DNA from: Wocania arenilitoris
GTDB taxonomy: Bacteria > Bacteroidota > Bacteroidia > Flavobacteriales > Flavobacteriaceae
Reading direction: 5' to 3'
NCBI RefSeq assembly: GCF_021728535.1
Contig: NZ_JAKKDU010000013.1
Location: 1 to 64,000, forward strand
Length of the DNA stretch: 64,000 nt
The stretch's first letter is position 1; each line of letters opens with the position of its first letter. Below the pieces are notes generated by a model, which saw nothing but the letters and a program-made list of their open reading frames with translations, did not search any database and was not told where the DNA came from. Shown piece after piece: positions 24,946 to 33,246 of the stretch. The position numbers and the translations under genes were made by a program.

Positions 24946-26013
24946 ATGATAACCATAGCACTATCATACCGTAACCGAGATTTAAGCATAGTAAAGAACT
25001 GTTTGGAATCTTTAGAAATTCAAACCAATAAACAGTTTAGAGTAATTTTGGTTAATTATGGTAGTTTTAAAAGCTATACAGAAGGTTTAAATACATTAGT
25101 AGAAAAATTTAAATTTGTTAATGTTATAAATTGTTTAACAGAAAAACAATTATGGTGTAAATCAAGAGCTATAAATATAGCTTTAAAAAAATGTGAAACC
25201 CCCTACTTTTTTGTTGGTGATGTAGATATGATTTATCATCCAAGGTTTATTGAATTTTTATTACATTTAAAAGAAGAATATGATACTGTTTATTTTCAAG
25301 TAGGTTTTTTAAGTTCAATAGAATCAAAAAAAAACAAAGATTTTTTTAATTATGTTATAGATTTTAAGTCTGCTAAAGAAGCCACAGGTATGACTTTGTA
25401 CCAAACCCAAATATTAAAATCTATAAACGGTTACGATGAGTTTTACAATGGATGGGGAAGTGAAGATACAGATGTGCATGTAAGATTACAAAACGCAAAT
25501 AAAGAGGTGTTTTATTTTAATACAGATATTTTAATGCTACACCAATGGCATGCTAAAGGATACAGAAGTAAAGATAGTAAAGCACCATTTCATCCTAATT
25601 TAGAAGCTATTAATCAAAAATATTTAGAGTTTACTAAGGAAACTCAAAAAACTATTGCAAATACAAAATTTAATTGGGGAGAATATAATGATCAAGATTA
25701 TATTCAATTAGAAAATATAGATAGAAGTTTTAGCATAACAAACGAATTACCATGTATAAAAGGGTTTGTAAACAGTACGCTTTTAGAGTTAAAAGATCTA
25801 GTTGTTTTTGTTTCAGTAAAAAAGCATGATGATTATAAATCGTTTAAACAAAAGGCGAAAAAAGTTTTAGGAAAAAAAACAAAAGTTTATTTAACCATGC
25901 AAGAAATAAACAATTTGCTTTTAGAAGTAATAATAACAAATTTAAGAACTTGCCCTTACAAGCTTATGTTTAATAAAGATTTACAAGAAATAACCTTAAT
26001 AATTAAGTTATAG
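24946..26013 (+). CDS. Glycosyltransferase, GT2 with galactosyltransferase-like C-terminal block
   Basis: A 355-aa GT-A enzyme. The N-terminal half contains IALSYRNRDLSIVKNCLESL and the metal motif YFFVGDVDMIYHPRFIEFL (about residues 87-105, DVD). A second conserved block NGYDEFYNGWGSEDTDVHVR (about 161-180) is the WGxEDxD motif of the Glyco_transf_7C / chondroitin-synthase type catalytic end, where the Glu-Asp acts as base. The last 100 residues are an uncharacterised extension. Such enzymes add hexosamine or hexuronate. The gene is contiguous with its neighbours on both sides, so it belongs to the operon. Confidence 0.83.
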   Translation: MITIALSYRNRDLSIVKNCLESLEIQTNKQFRVILVNYGSFKSYTEGLNTLVEKFKFVNVINCLTEKQLWCKSRAINIALKKCETPYFFVGDVDMIYHPRFIEFLLHLKEEYDTVYFQVGFLSSIESKKNKDFFNYVIDFKSAKEATGMTLYQTQILKSINGYDEFYNGWGSEDTDVHVRLQNANKEVFYFNTDILMLHQWHAKGYRSKDSKAPFHPNLEAINQKYLEFTKETQKTIANTKFNWGEYNDQDYIQLENIDRSFSITNELPCIKGFVNSTLLELKDLVVFVSVKKHDDYKSFKQKAKKVLGKKTKVYLTMQEINNLLLEVIITNLRTCPYKLMFNKDLQEITLIIKL

Positions 26014-26020
26014 TCAATTT

Positions 26021-27169
26021 ATGAAAATACTTCTTGTTTCTATGAATTCTATCCATTTTCAACGATGGACAAACCAGCTTAAAAATTCTGAGCATGAAGT
26101 ATATTGGTTCGATATTAGAGATGGTGGTTATTCTGAAAAACTATCGTGGGTAAATCAAATTGTAGGTTGGAAACAAAAATTCCCTAATCTAAAAGGAAGG
26201 AGTTTTGTAAAAAAAAAACTGCCTTGGCTGTATAGAAAAATAAGTTTTTTATTAGAAAATAATACAGAAAAAAAATTTGAAGCTAAGCTAAAGGAAATAG
26301 AACCAGATCTAGTGCATAGTTTTGTTCTTTATATTGCTTGTACACCTATCTATAATGTTATGAAAAAATACGATAGCTTAAAGTGGATATATTCTTCTTG
26401 GGGAAGCGATTTATATTATTTCCAAAATCAAACTAAATATTTAAAAGAGATAAAAAAAGTACTTCCAAGAGTAAATTATTTGTTCACAGATTGCAAACGC
26501 GATGTAGAATTAGCAAAAAAATATGGGTTTACGGGGGATGTTTTGGGTGTTTTTCCAGGTGGGGGGGGCTACCCATTACAAGATTATCAACAATATATTT
26601 TGCCTGTAAGTGTAAGAACACTAATTTTAGTAAAAGGATATCAAGGACGCTCTGGTAGAGCAATTCCTATATTAAAAGCTTTAAAACTGCTATCTAGTCA
26701 ACTAACTAATTTTAAAATTGTAGTTTTCGCAGCAGATAATGATGTTAAGCAATTTATTATAGATAATAATTTAGAGAAAAGGTTAAATTTATATGTTTAT
26801 AGTAAAAAACAATTTTTGCCACATTTAGAAATTATAAAACTTATGGGGCAAGCTTTAATTTATATAGGTAATAGTAATTCTGACGGTATACCAAATACTT
26901 TATTAGAAGCTATTGTTATGGGGGCCTTTCCCATTCAATCTAACCCTGGAGGAGCTACGGGTGAGGTTATTAAACATAGGGAAAACGGTTTGTTAATTGA
27001 AGACTGTAACAACTATAGGTATATAAAAAAGAATATTTTAACTGTGCTTAATGATTCAAAATTAACAATTAATGCTTTTAGAATTAATCAAGAAAAAATA
27101 AAGCCGAATTACAGTAGACAAATTATAGCAGAAAAAGTATTGTTGAAGTATAATTCAGTTACTAATTGA
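26021..27169 (+). CDS. Family 4 glycosyltransferase
   Basis: A 382-aa GT-B protein. The first Rossmann domain starts MKILLVSMNSIHFQRWTNQL; HFQRW with the following WFDIRDGG is a subgroup I have seen in Flavobacteriia. A central motif YSSWGSDLYYF is the GSD acceptor site (about residues 126-136). The donor domain has LVKGYQGRSGRAIPILKAL and YIGNSNSDGIPNTLLEAIVM (about 279-298). Glycine-rich loop VFPGGGGYPL is longer than usual. Probably adds one residue to the repeat. A 68-base AT-rich gap follows before the nonulosonate genes. Confidence 0.85.
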   Translation: MKILLVSMNSIHFQRWTNQLKNSEHEVYWFDIRDGGYSEKLSWVNQIVGWKQKFPNLKGRSFVKKKLPWLYRKISFLLENNTEKKFEAKLKEIEPDLVHSFVLYIACTPIYNVMKKYDSLKWIYSSWGSDLYYFQNQTKYLKEIKKVLPRVNYLFTDCKRDVELAKKYGFTGDVLGVFPGGGGYPLQDYQQYILPVSVRTLILVKGYQGRSGRAIPILKALKLLSSQLTNFKIVVFAADNDVKQFIIDNNLEKRLNLYVYSKKQFLPHLEIIKLMGQALIYIGNSNSDGIPNTLLEAIVMGAFPIQSNPGGATGEVIKHRENGLLIEDCNNYRYIKKNILTVLNDSKLTINAFRINQEKIKPNYSRQIIAEKVLLKYNSVTN

Positions 27170-27237
27170 AATTAAAAAAATGCTATTTAAAAAGCAAAAC
27201 TGTACTTTAGCATAAATATACATTATAAGGTTTATAC

Positions 27238-28392
27238 ATGAAAAAAATAGGATTTATTCCATTAAGAAAAGGATCAAAAGGTATTCTAAATAAAAACAAA
27301 CGAAAAATGGTTGGCAGACCATTGTTTACTTGGGTTTTAGGAGAAGCTATTTTTTCTGATCTAGATAAAGTTTATGTGTATACAGATGACCAAGATATTA
27401 TTGACTTTATACACAAAGAATACCATTGGACCAATAAAGTGAAAGCACTTTTAAGAAGCAAAGAAAGCGCAGGCGATACAAGCTCAACGGAGTTTGCTAT
27501 GTTAGAATTTGCCGAAACTATAAATCATGATTTTGATGTGTTTTGCTTGCTTCAAGCTACTTCGCCGTTTACCAAAAGAGAAAATATCAATGCGTGCTTA
27601 AATAAATTGGACGACAATTACGATTCGGCTTTAACAGTTGTAAATACACATAGATTTACATGGTATGAAGATGGAACACCAGCTAATTATAATATAAACA
27701 ATCGCCCAAGACGACAAGACTTTGATGGTTTGTTAATTGAAAATGGTGCTGTTTATGTAACAACAAAAGAAGCGTTGCAGGAAAGTAAAAATAGGATTAG
27801 CAATAATATTGCTTTAGTAAAAATGCCAGAGGAATCTTTACATGAAATTGATTCTGAAAACGACTGGATTATTGTTGAACAATTACTTATTCAGCGTCAA
27901 AAACTTCAAAAAAAGCCTAATAAAATTACGCATATAATTTTAGATGTCGATGGGGTCTTTACAGATGGAACAATAAGCTACACAAAAGATGGTGAACATA
28001 CCAAAAACTTTGATATGCGTGATGGTATGGGGTTAGAGATTTTAAGACAATTTGGGGTTAAGGTGATGGTAATGACTTCGGAGCAATCCGAATTGGTTGC
28101 AAAGCGTATGCAAAAGCTAAAAATTGAAAATGTATTTTTAGGGGTGAAGGATAAGTATAGTTTGCTACAAAACATCATTCAAAAGAAAAGTATATCGATT
28201 AATAATGTAGCCTATTTAGGAGACGATGTTAACGATTTAACTAATATCTGTAGCGTAGGCTGGTCTTTAGTTCCAAATAATGCCACCGATATTGTAAAAC
28301 AGCATGCAGATATTGTACTATCAAAAAACTCTGGGGCTGGTGCCATAAGAGAAGCTTGCGAATTTATAATAAATTATAATAAAAGATTTTAA
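27238..28392 (+). CDS. Fusion: acylneuraminate cytidylyltransferase plus KdsC-like HAD phosphatase
   Basis: A 384-aa bifunctional protein. Residues 1-225 are a CMP-nonulosonate synthetase: GFIPLRKGSKGILNKNKRKM is the CTP-binding loop, then LLQATSPFTKRENI, VYVYTDDQDI and a late LLIENGAVYVT. Residues about 230-384 are a KdsC-type HAD phosphatase with LDVDGVFTDG (D at 235 and 237 as nucleophile pair), NFDMRDGMGLEIL, a VMTSEQS motif and GDDVNDL. The fused phosphatase suggests the sugar acid is made as a phosphate ester (as in Kdn-9-phosphate routes), but in animal CMAS the equivalent domain is inactive. It lies 13 bases before the synthase gene. Confidence 0.88.
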   Translation: MKKIGFIPLRKGSKGILNKNKRKMVGRPLFTWVLGEAIFSDLDKVYVYTDDQDIIDFIHKEYHWTNKVKALLRSKESAGDTSSTEFAMLEFAETINHDFDVFCLLQATSPFTKRENINACLNKLDDNYDSALTVVNTHRFTWYEDGTPANYNINNRPRRQDFDGLLIENGAVYVTTKEALQESKNRISNNIALVKMPEESLHEIDSENDWIIVEQLLIQRQKLQKKPNKITHIILDVDGVFTDGTISYTKDGEHTKNFDMRDGMGLEILRQFGVKVMVMTSEQSELVAKRMQKLKIENVFLGVKDKYSLLQNIIQKKSISINNVAYLGDDVNDLTNICSVGWSLVPNNATDIVKQHADIVLSKNSGAGAIREACEFIINYNKRF

Positions 28393-28405
28393 TTGCCCTA
28401 ACCAA

Positions 28406-29281
28406 ATGAATACATATAAAAAACCCTATGTTATAGCTGAAATAGGATGTAACCATAAAGGCGATATTGAAATTGCTAAAGAACTTATCAAAGTGGCTAA
28501 AATATTTTGTAATGTTGACGCTGTAAAGTTTCAAAAACGACATAATAAAGAATTATTAACCGAAGAGCAATACAATAAACCACATCCAAATCCTGTAAAT
28601 TCTTATGGTAATACTTATGGCGAACACCGCGAATTTTTAGAATTTGATGTTAACCAACATAAAGCGCTTAAAGAATTTTGTGAATCTATTGATATTACCT
28701 ATTCAACATCGGTTTGGGATCTAACTTCTGCAAAAGAAATAACTTCAATACACCCAGAATTTATTAAAATCCCTTCAGCTTGTAATAATAATATGGCGAT
28801 GTTAAACTGGTTGTGTGAAAATTACAAAGGAGAAATTCATATTTCAACAGGAATGACTACTAAAACTGAAATTGAAGATTTAGTTAATCTATTCAAAAAA
28901 TATAGCAGAAATAAAGATTTAGTACTTTATAATTGTACTTCGGGTTACCCAGTTCCGTTTGAAGATGTCTGTCTTTTAGACATCAATTTATTAATAGATA
29001 AATATAAAAATGATGTAAAGCATATCGGTTTTTCAGGTCATCATTTAGGTATTGCAGTTGATGTGGCAGCATATACTTTAGGCGCAAATATTGTAGAAAG
29101 GCATTATACTTTAGATAGAACGTGGAAAGGCACAGACCATGCGGCATCTTTAGAGCCTATGGGTTTACGTAAATTATCTAGAGATTTAAATGCAGTCTAC
29201 AAAGCCTTAAGTTTTAAAAACCAAGATATTTTACCAATTGAACAAGTTCAACGCAATAAGCTAAAAAACCAAAAAATCTAG
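28406..29281 (+). CDS. neuB: N-acetylneuraminate/nonulosonate synthase, NeuB family (no SAF domain)
   Basis: Condenses phosphoenolpyruvate with a hexosamine or hexose (or its 6-phosphate) to a nine-carbon ulosonic acid. The TIM-barrel is complete: VIAEIGCNHKGDIEIAKELI (residues 9-28), AVKFQKR, SWTSVWDL-like STSVWDLTSA, IKIPSACNNN, HISTGMTTKTEIEDLV, CTSGYPVP, and GFSGHHLG then ERHYTLDRTWKGTDHAASLEP. The family is normally near 340-350 aa with a C-terminal antifreeze-like (SAF) domain. This protein stops at 291 aa after a short helix, so the SAF domain is absent. No UDP-GlcNAc 2-epimerase (NeuC) gene is in the window, so the substrate is open. Confidence 0.9.
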   Translation: MNTYKKPYVIAEIGCNHKGDIEIAKELIKVAKIFCNVDAVKFQKRHNKELLTEEQYNKPHPNPVNSYGNTYGEHREFLEFDVNQHKALKEFCESIDITYSTSVWDLTSAKEITSIHPEFIKIPSACNNNMAMLNWLCENYKGEIHISTGMTTKTEIEDLVNLFKKYSRNKDLVLYNCTSGYPVPFEDVCLLDINLLIDKYKNDVKHIGFSGHHLGIAVDVAAYTLGANIVERHYTLDRTWKGTDHAASLEPMGLRKLSRDLNAVYKALSFKNQDILPIEQVQRNKLKNQKI

Positions 29282-29282
29282 C

Positions 29283-30104
29283 ATGTTTTCATCAAATAAA
29301 ATTAGATTGTTTTGGTGGAATGAAACTAAGTTACAAGGAAAAACTAAAGAAAACTTTGGTGATTTATTGGGGAAATATTTAGTTGAAAAAATATCTAAAA
29401 AAAAAGTAGTTTGGAGTAAACCAAATAAGCATTCAATTTACAATTTATTTAAGCCAATTTATGTTACCATAGGTAGTATTTTAACACATGTAAACAAAAA
29501 CTGTGTGGTTTGGGGAAGCGGTATTATTTCTAAAGAGTACCCAATTAAAAAGGCTAAGTTTTTAGCAGTAAGAGGTCCGCAAACAAGAGCCCATTTACTA
29601 CAACAAGGTTATCATGTTCCAGAAGTTTATGGCGATCCAGCTTTGTTGTTGCCAATGTATTACAATCCTAAAATTAAAAAGGAATACGAGGTTGGTATTA
29701 TTCCGCATTATTCCGATTTTAATAAAATAAAACCACTTTATAAAACAGAAAAAGATTTGTTACTAATAGATTTAATGACGAATGATATTGAAAAAACAAC
29801 AAATAAAATTTTAGCTTGTAAAAAGATTGTGTCTTCATCTTTACACGGTGTTATTGTAGCTCATGCTTATGGAATTCCAGCAGTATGGCAAAAATTTTCG
29901 GAAAATGTATTTGGAGACGACATAAAATATCAAGATTATTTTGAATCTGTAGAAATACCAAGTTATAAGTGTAATACTATTGATTATAAGCTAAATAAAG
30001 AGATGTTAATAGGTCTATTTAAAGATAAACAAACACTCCCAAAACAAGGTGTTATTGATGCTTTATGTATAAAATTATTAGTAGCTTGCCCTTTTAAAAT
30101 TTAG
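29283..30104 (+). CDS. Polysaccharide pyruvyl transferase family protein
   Basis: Adds a pyruvate ketal (4,6- or 3,4-linked) to a sugar of the repeat, using phosphoenolpyruvate. The 273-aa protein shows the family layout: IRLFWWNETKLQGKTKENFGD (about 7-25, ending in the NFGD motif), a middle VVWGSGIISKEYPIKKAKFL with LAVRGPQTRAHLLQQG (about 95-110), YGDPALLLPMYY, and the C-terminal KIVSSSLHGVIVAHAYGIPAVW (about 180-200), whose SSSLHGxxxAxAxGIP is the diagnostic donor site. It overlaps no neighbour but sits one base after neuB. Confidence 0.88.
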   Translation: MFSSNKIRLFWWNETKLQGKTKENFGDLLGKYLVEKISKKKVVWSKPNKHSIYNLFKPIYVTIGSILTHVNKNCVVWGSGIISKEYPIKKAKFLAVRGPQTRAHLLQQGYHVPEVYGDPALLLPMYYNPKIKKEYEVGIIPHYSDFNKIKPLYKTEKDLLLIDLMTNDIEKTTNKILACKKIVSSSLHGVIVAHAYGIPAVWQKFSENVFGDDIKYQDYFESVEIPSYKCNTIDYKLNKEMLIGLFKDKQTLPKQGVIDALCIKLLVACPFKI

Positions 30105-30111
30105 TGTATAG

Positions 30112-31512
30112 ATGAAGAAAAAAGTATTTGTTTTTTTTCCAGATGGTGTTGGTTTAAGAAATTTTGCTTTTACTAAATTTAAAAATATTGGTGAGCAAAT
30201 GGGGTTTGATATTACTTATTGGAACAACACTATTTTTTCGTTAAAAGATAATTTAGGTTTTAATGAAGTTAAAATTGAAGACCACTCTGTACATCCACTT
30301 TTACCAATATATTCTAGAGCAAGAAAACGAGCAGAACTAAATGTATCTAGAGATAAGTTTAATGAGGATGTTTATTTAACTTATAAGTTTCCTTTTAATT
30401 ATAAAGGGATAAAAAACAGTTTTAAAAGCTTCTATACAAGATGGTTGATTGCTCTATACTCATCTGAAAAAGGCATTGTTAAGCTAAGAAAAAAGATTAA
30501 TAAATTAGAGCGTTCTACCTCAAAGTACAGGTATTGTAAAGCACAATTAGAGCAGCACAAACCAGATTTAGTGTTTTGTACAACACAACGTGCTACACAA
30601 TCTATTAGTGCTTTATTAGCTGCAAAAGATTTAGGGATTCCAACCGTGGCATTTGTATATTCTTGGGATAACGTTCCAAAAGCAATGCAAGTGGTAGAAA
30701 CCGATTATTACTTTGTATGGAGCGACTTAATGAAAGCCCAAGTCTTGCAATATTATCCGTTTGTAAACGAAAAACAAGTTTTTGTAACAGGTACACCACA
30801 GTTTGAACCGCATTATGATACTAATTTAAGGCAATCTAGAGCAGATTTTTTTAAAGATTATAATCTAGATGTAAATAAAAAATACATCTGTTATTCTGGT
30901 GATGATGAAACCACTTCACCTTTAGATCAATATTATTTAGAAGATTTAGCAAACGCTGTTAGAAATTTAAATAATAAAGGTGAAAACTTAGGCGTAATTT
31001 ACAGAAAATGCCCTGTTGATTTTACATCTAGATACAATACCGTTATCGAAGCCAATAAAGACATTATTGAAGTATTAGACCCTATTTGGAAACAAGTAGG
31101 TAACCAATGGAATCAAGTATTACCAACTCCAGAAGATTTTAAAATGCTTTATAATGTTTGTGAGCATAGTGAGTTTGTAACTAATGTTTGCTCATCAACC
31201 GTATTCGATTTTGTAGCGCACAACAAACCTTGTATTTATTATAATTACGAGCAACCGCAATTAAAAAAAGGCATTCGCGATATTGGGCAAAATTATAAAT
31301 ACGTACATTTTAGAAGCATGCCAAGTAATAAAGCTGCTGTTTTTTGTACCGATAAAAACGATTTAGAAAGTTTGGTAAAACAGATTTTAGATGCTAAACT
31401 TTCTAATGTGAATGAATGCAAAAAATGGTATGAAATTGTAGTTGGAAAAACACCTACAAAAGCTTCTAAAGCTATTTGGAAAACCATAGATAACCTTTTA
31501 ATGAAACCTTAA
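30112..31512 (+). CDS. GT-B glycosyltransferase-like protein
   Basis: A 466-aa soluble protein with a two-domain GT-B look. Residues 1-130 are a basic N-terminal part; DLVFCTTQRATQSISALLAAKDLGIPT (about 152-178) then VAFVYSWDNVPKAMQVV resemble UDP-glycosyltransferase and CDP-glycerol-transferase-like capsule enzymes. Later come VFVTGTPQFEPHY, YICYSGDDETTSPLDQYY, and a donor-site-like segment FVTNVCSSTVFDFVAHNKPC (about 362-381), followed by IYYNYEQP. The exact activity is uncertain: UDP-sugar transferase or glycerol/ribitol-phosphate transferase. The operon position, seven bases after the pyruvyltransferase gene, supports a role in building or decorating the repeat. Confidence 0.65.
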   Translation: MKKKVFVFFPDGVGLRNFAFTKFKNIGEQMGFDITYWNNTIFSLKDNLGFNEVKIEDHSVHPLLPIYSRARKRAELNVSRDKFNEDVYLTYKFPFNYKGIKNSFKSFYTRWLIALYSSEKGIVKLRKKINKLERSTSKYRYCKAQLEQHKPDLVFCTTQRATQSISALLAAKDLGIPTVAFVYSWDNVPKAMQVVETDYYFVWSDLMKAQVLQYYPFVNEKQVFVTGTPQFEPHYDTNLRQSRADFFKDYNLDVNKKYICYSGDDETTSPLDQYYLEDLANAVRNLNNKGENLGVIYRKCPVDFTSRYNTVIEANKDIIEVLDPIWKQVGNQWNQVLPTPEDFKMLYNVCEHSEFVTNVCSSTVFDFVAHNKPCIYYNYEQPQLKKGIRDIGQNYKYVHFRSMPSNKAAVFCTDKNDLESLVKQILDAKLSNVNECKKWYEIVVGKTPTKASKAIWKTIDNLLMKP

Positions 31513-31517
31513 CGTTT

Positions 31518-32459
31518 ATGAGCAAAGCAACACCTAGAATATCATTTGTAAGTCCTGTTTATAAAGCGGAAAAGATATTAGATGAATTGGTTTTTGAAAT
31601 TCAAAAAGTAATGAATAACATAGATGAACCTTTTGAAGTTATTTTGATTGACGATAGAAGTCCAGATAATAGTTGGGAGGTAATGCAAAAGATATCTAAA
31701 CAAAATTCTAGAGTAAAAAGTGTGAGACTAAGTCGTAATTTTGGGCAACATTCAGCTATAATGGCAGGTTTATCACAAGCAAAAGGAGAGTGGGTGGTTG
31801 TTTTAGATTGTGATTTGCAAGATCAGCCAAAAGAAATCGTTAAGTTGTATGGTAAAGCCAAGGAAGGGTACGATATTGTGTTGGCAAAAAGATTTGATAG
31901 AAAAGACACATTTTTTAAAAAATTTTTCTCAAAATTTTTCTCAAAAATTTATCGGTATTTAACCGATGTAAATCTAGATAATTCAGTAGCCAATTTCGGA
32001 ATATATAATTTTAAAGTCATAGACTCTGTTTTAAACATGAACGATTATATAAAATCTTTCCCTCTTTTTGTAAATTGGGTTGGTTTTAAATCTACTTCAA
32101 TAGTTGTAGAACATGGAGAAAGAGTTTCGGGTAAATCAAGTTATACGTATTCAAAACTTTTAAGATTAGCTTTTAATACAATTATTTCGTTTTCAAATAA
32201 ACCTTTAAAACTTTTCGTTAAATTTGGTTTGGTAATTTCATTACTGTCTTTTTTATTTGGCATCTTTACTTTATACAAATATCTCAAAGGAGAAATAACT
32301 GTATTAGGATATAGTTCTTTAATTGTTTCTATTTGGTTTCTATCTGGTATGATAATGACGATTATTGGAGTTGTTGGTATATACATAGGAAAAATATTCG
32401 ACCAATCTAAAAACAGAGAATCTTTTATAATAGATAAAATTGTTACAAATGAAATATAA
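31518..32459 (+). CDS. Undecaprenyl-phosphate glycosyltransferase, GT2 (ArnC/DPM1-like)
   Basis: A 313-aa integral-membrane GT2. The catalytic domain has RISFVSPVYKAEKILDELV, VILIDDRSPDNSWEVMQ (DDRSPD, about 45-50), the SRNFGQHSAIMAGLSQAKG segment and the metal site VVLDCDLQDQPKEIVKLY (about 95-112; DxDLQ). Two C-terminal helices near 225-250 and 262-290 anchor it, as in GtrB and ArnC. It should make an undecaprenyl-phosphate monosaccharide for a periplasmic transfer. That pairs naturally with the GT-C type membrane protein at 34374. Overlaps the acyltransferase gene by 11 bases. Confidence 0.88.
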   Translation: MSKATPRISFVSPVYKAEKILDELVFEIQKVMNNIDEPFEVILIDDRSPDNSWEVMQKISKQNSRVKSVRLSRNFGQHSAIMAGLSQAKGEWVVVLDCDLQDQPKEIVKLYGKAKEGYDIVLAKRFDRKDTFFKKFFSKFFSKIYRYLTDVNLDNSVANFGIYNFKVIDSVLNMNDYIKSFPLFVNWVGFKSTSIVVEHGERVSGKSSYTYSKLLRLAFNTIISFSNKPLKLFVKFGLVISLLSFLFGIFTLYKYLKGEITVLGYSSLIVSIWFLSGMIMTIIGVVGIYIGKIFDQSKNRESFIIDKIVTNEI

Positions 32460-33240
32460 AAACATAGATGCTGAAGAACTTTTAATTGGAAAAAATACGT
32501 TTATAGAACCTTCTGCGCAAATAAGAGGAATAAATGGTAGAGCCAAAAAAATAAGTATTGGAGATAATTGCTATATCGGGGAGAATGTACAGATAATTTG
32601 TGATGATTTTTCTTTAGGCGATTATTCTAAAATACAGCATCATACAAACGTGCATGGTTATTTACCATGTCATATTGGTCATAACGCATGGATAGGGCAA
32701 TACAGTATTATAGATTCTATAGGCGGGACAACAATAGGTAATAATTGTGGTATTGGTGCCCATTCTCAAATTTGGAGCCATGTTAAATATGGAGATACTT
32801 TAGAAGGTTGTAGATTTTTTTTAGAAAAAGAAATGATTATTGGTAATGATGTTTGGTTTGTAGGGCATTGTATTGTTTCTCCAATTACAGCGAAAGATAA
32901 ATCTATGGCATTAGTAGGGTCTGTAGTTACTAAGGATATGAACTTTAACGAAATTTATGCAGGGTCACCTGCTAAATCAATATCAGATAAGGTTGGTTTT
33001 CAGTTTACAGAAGTATCAATTGAAGAAAAATTTTTAAAAATGAAAAATTATTTAGAACAATGGAATTCGAATTTTTCACGAATAAAAATAGTAAAGAGTA
33101 TCTCAGATGAAGACCTTAAAAATACAGATTTCACTTTTTTTAATGTAACAGATAGAATGTACACAAAAAGAGGTACAGATGCAGAAGTAAGTTTTATGAA
33201 GTTTTTATTACCAGAAAAGGCAAAATTCGTACCTTACTAA
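32449..33240 (+). CDS. Hexapeptide-repeat acyltransferase (LbH family)
   Basis: A 263-aa left-handed beta-helix protein from the ATG at 32449. A TTG nine bases upstream is rejected because the ATG overlaps the previous stop. Repeats run from about residue 12 to 170, with [LIV]-G-x-x units such as IGDNCYIGENVQIICDDFSL, HIGHNAWIGQYSIIDSIGGTTIGNN and MIIGNDVWFVGHCIVSP. GAHSQIWSHVKYG contributes the catalytic His. It likely O- or N-acetylates a sugar of the polymer. Sitting just before a WecE-type aminotransferase gene, it could acylate the new amino sugar, but many enzymes of this fold have different substrates. Confidence 0.82.
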   Translation: MKYKNIDAEELLIGKNTFIEPSAQIRGINGRAKKISIGDNCYIGENVQIICDDFSLGDYSKIQHHTNVHGYLPCHIGHNAWIGQYSIIDSIGGTTIGNNCGIGAHSQIWSHVKYGDTLEGCRFFLEKEMIIGNDVWFVGHCIVSPITAKDKSMALVGSVVTKDMNFNEIYAGSPAKSISDKVGFQFTEVSIEEKFLKMKNYLEQWNSNFSRIKIVKSISDEDLKNTDFTFFNVTDRMYTKRGTDAEVSFMKFLLPEKAKFVPY

Positions 33241-33246
33241 ATCTAT

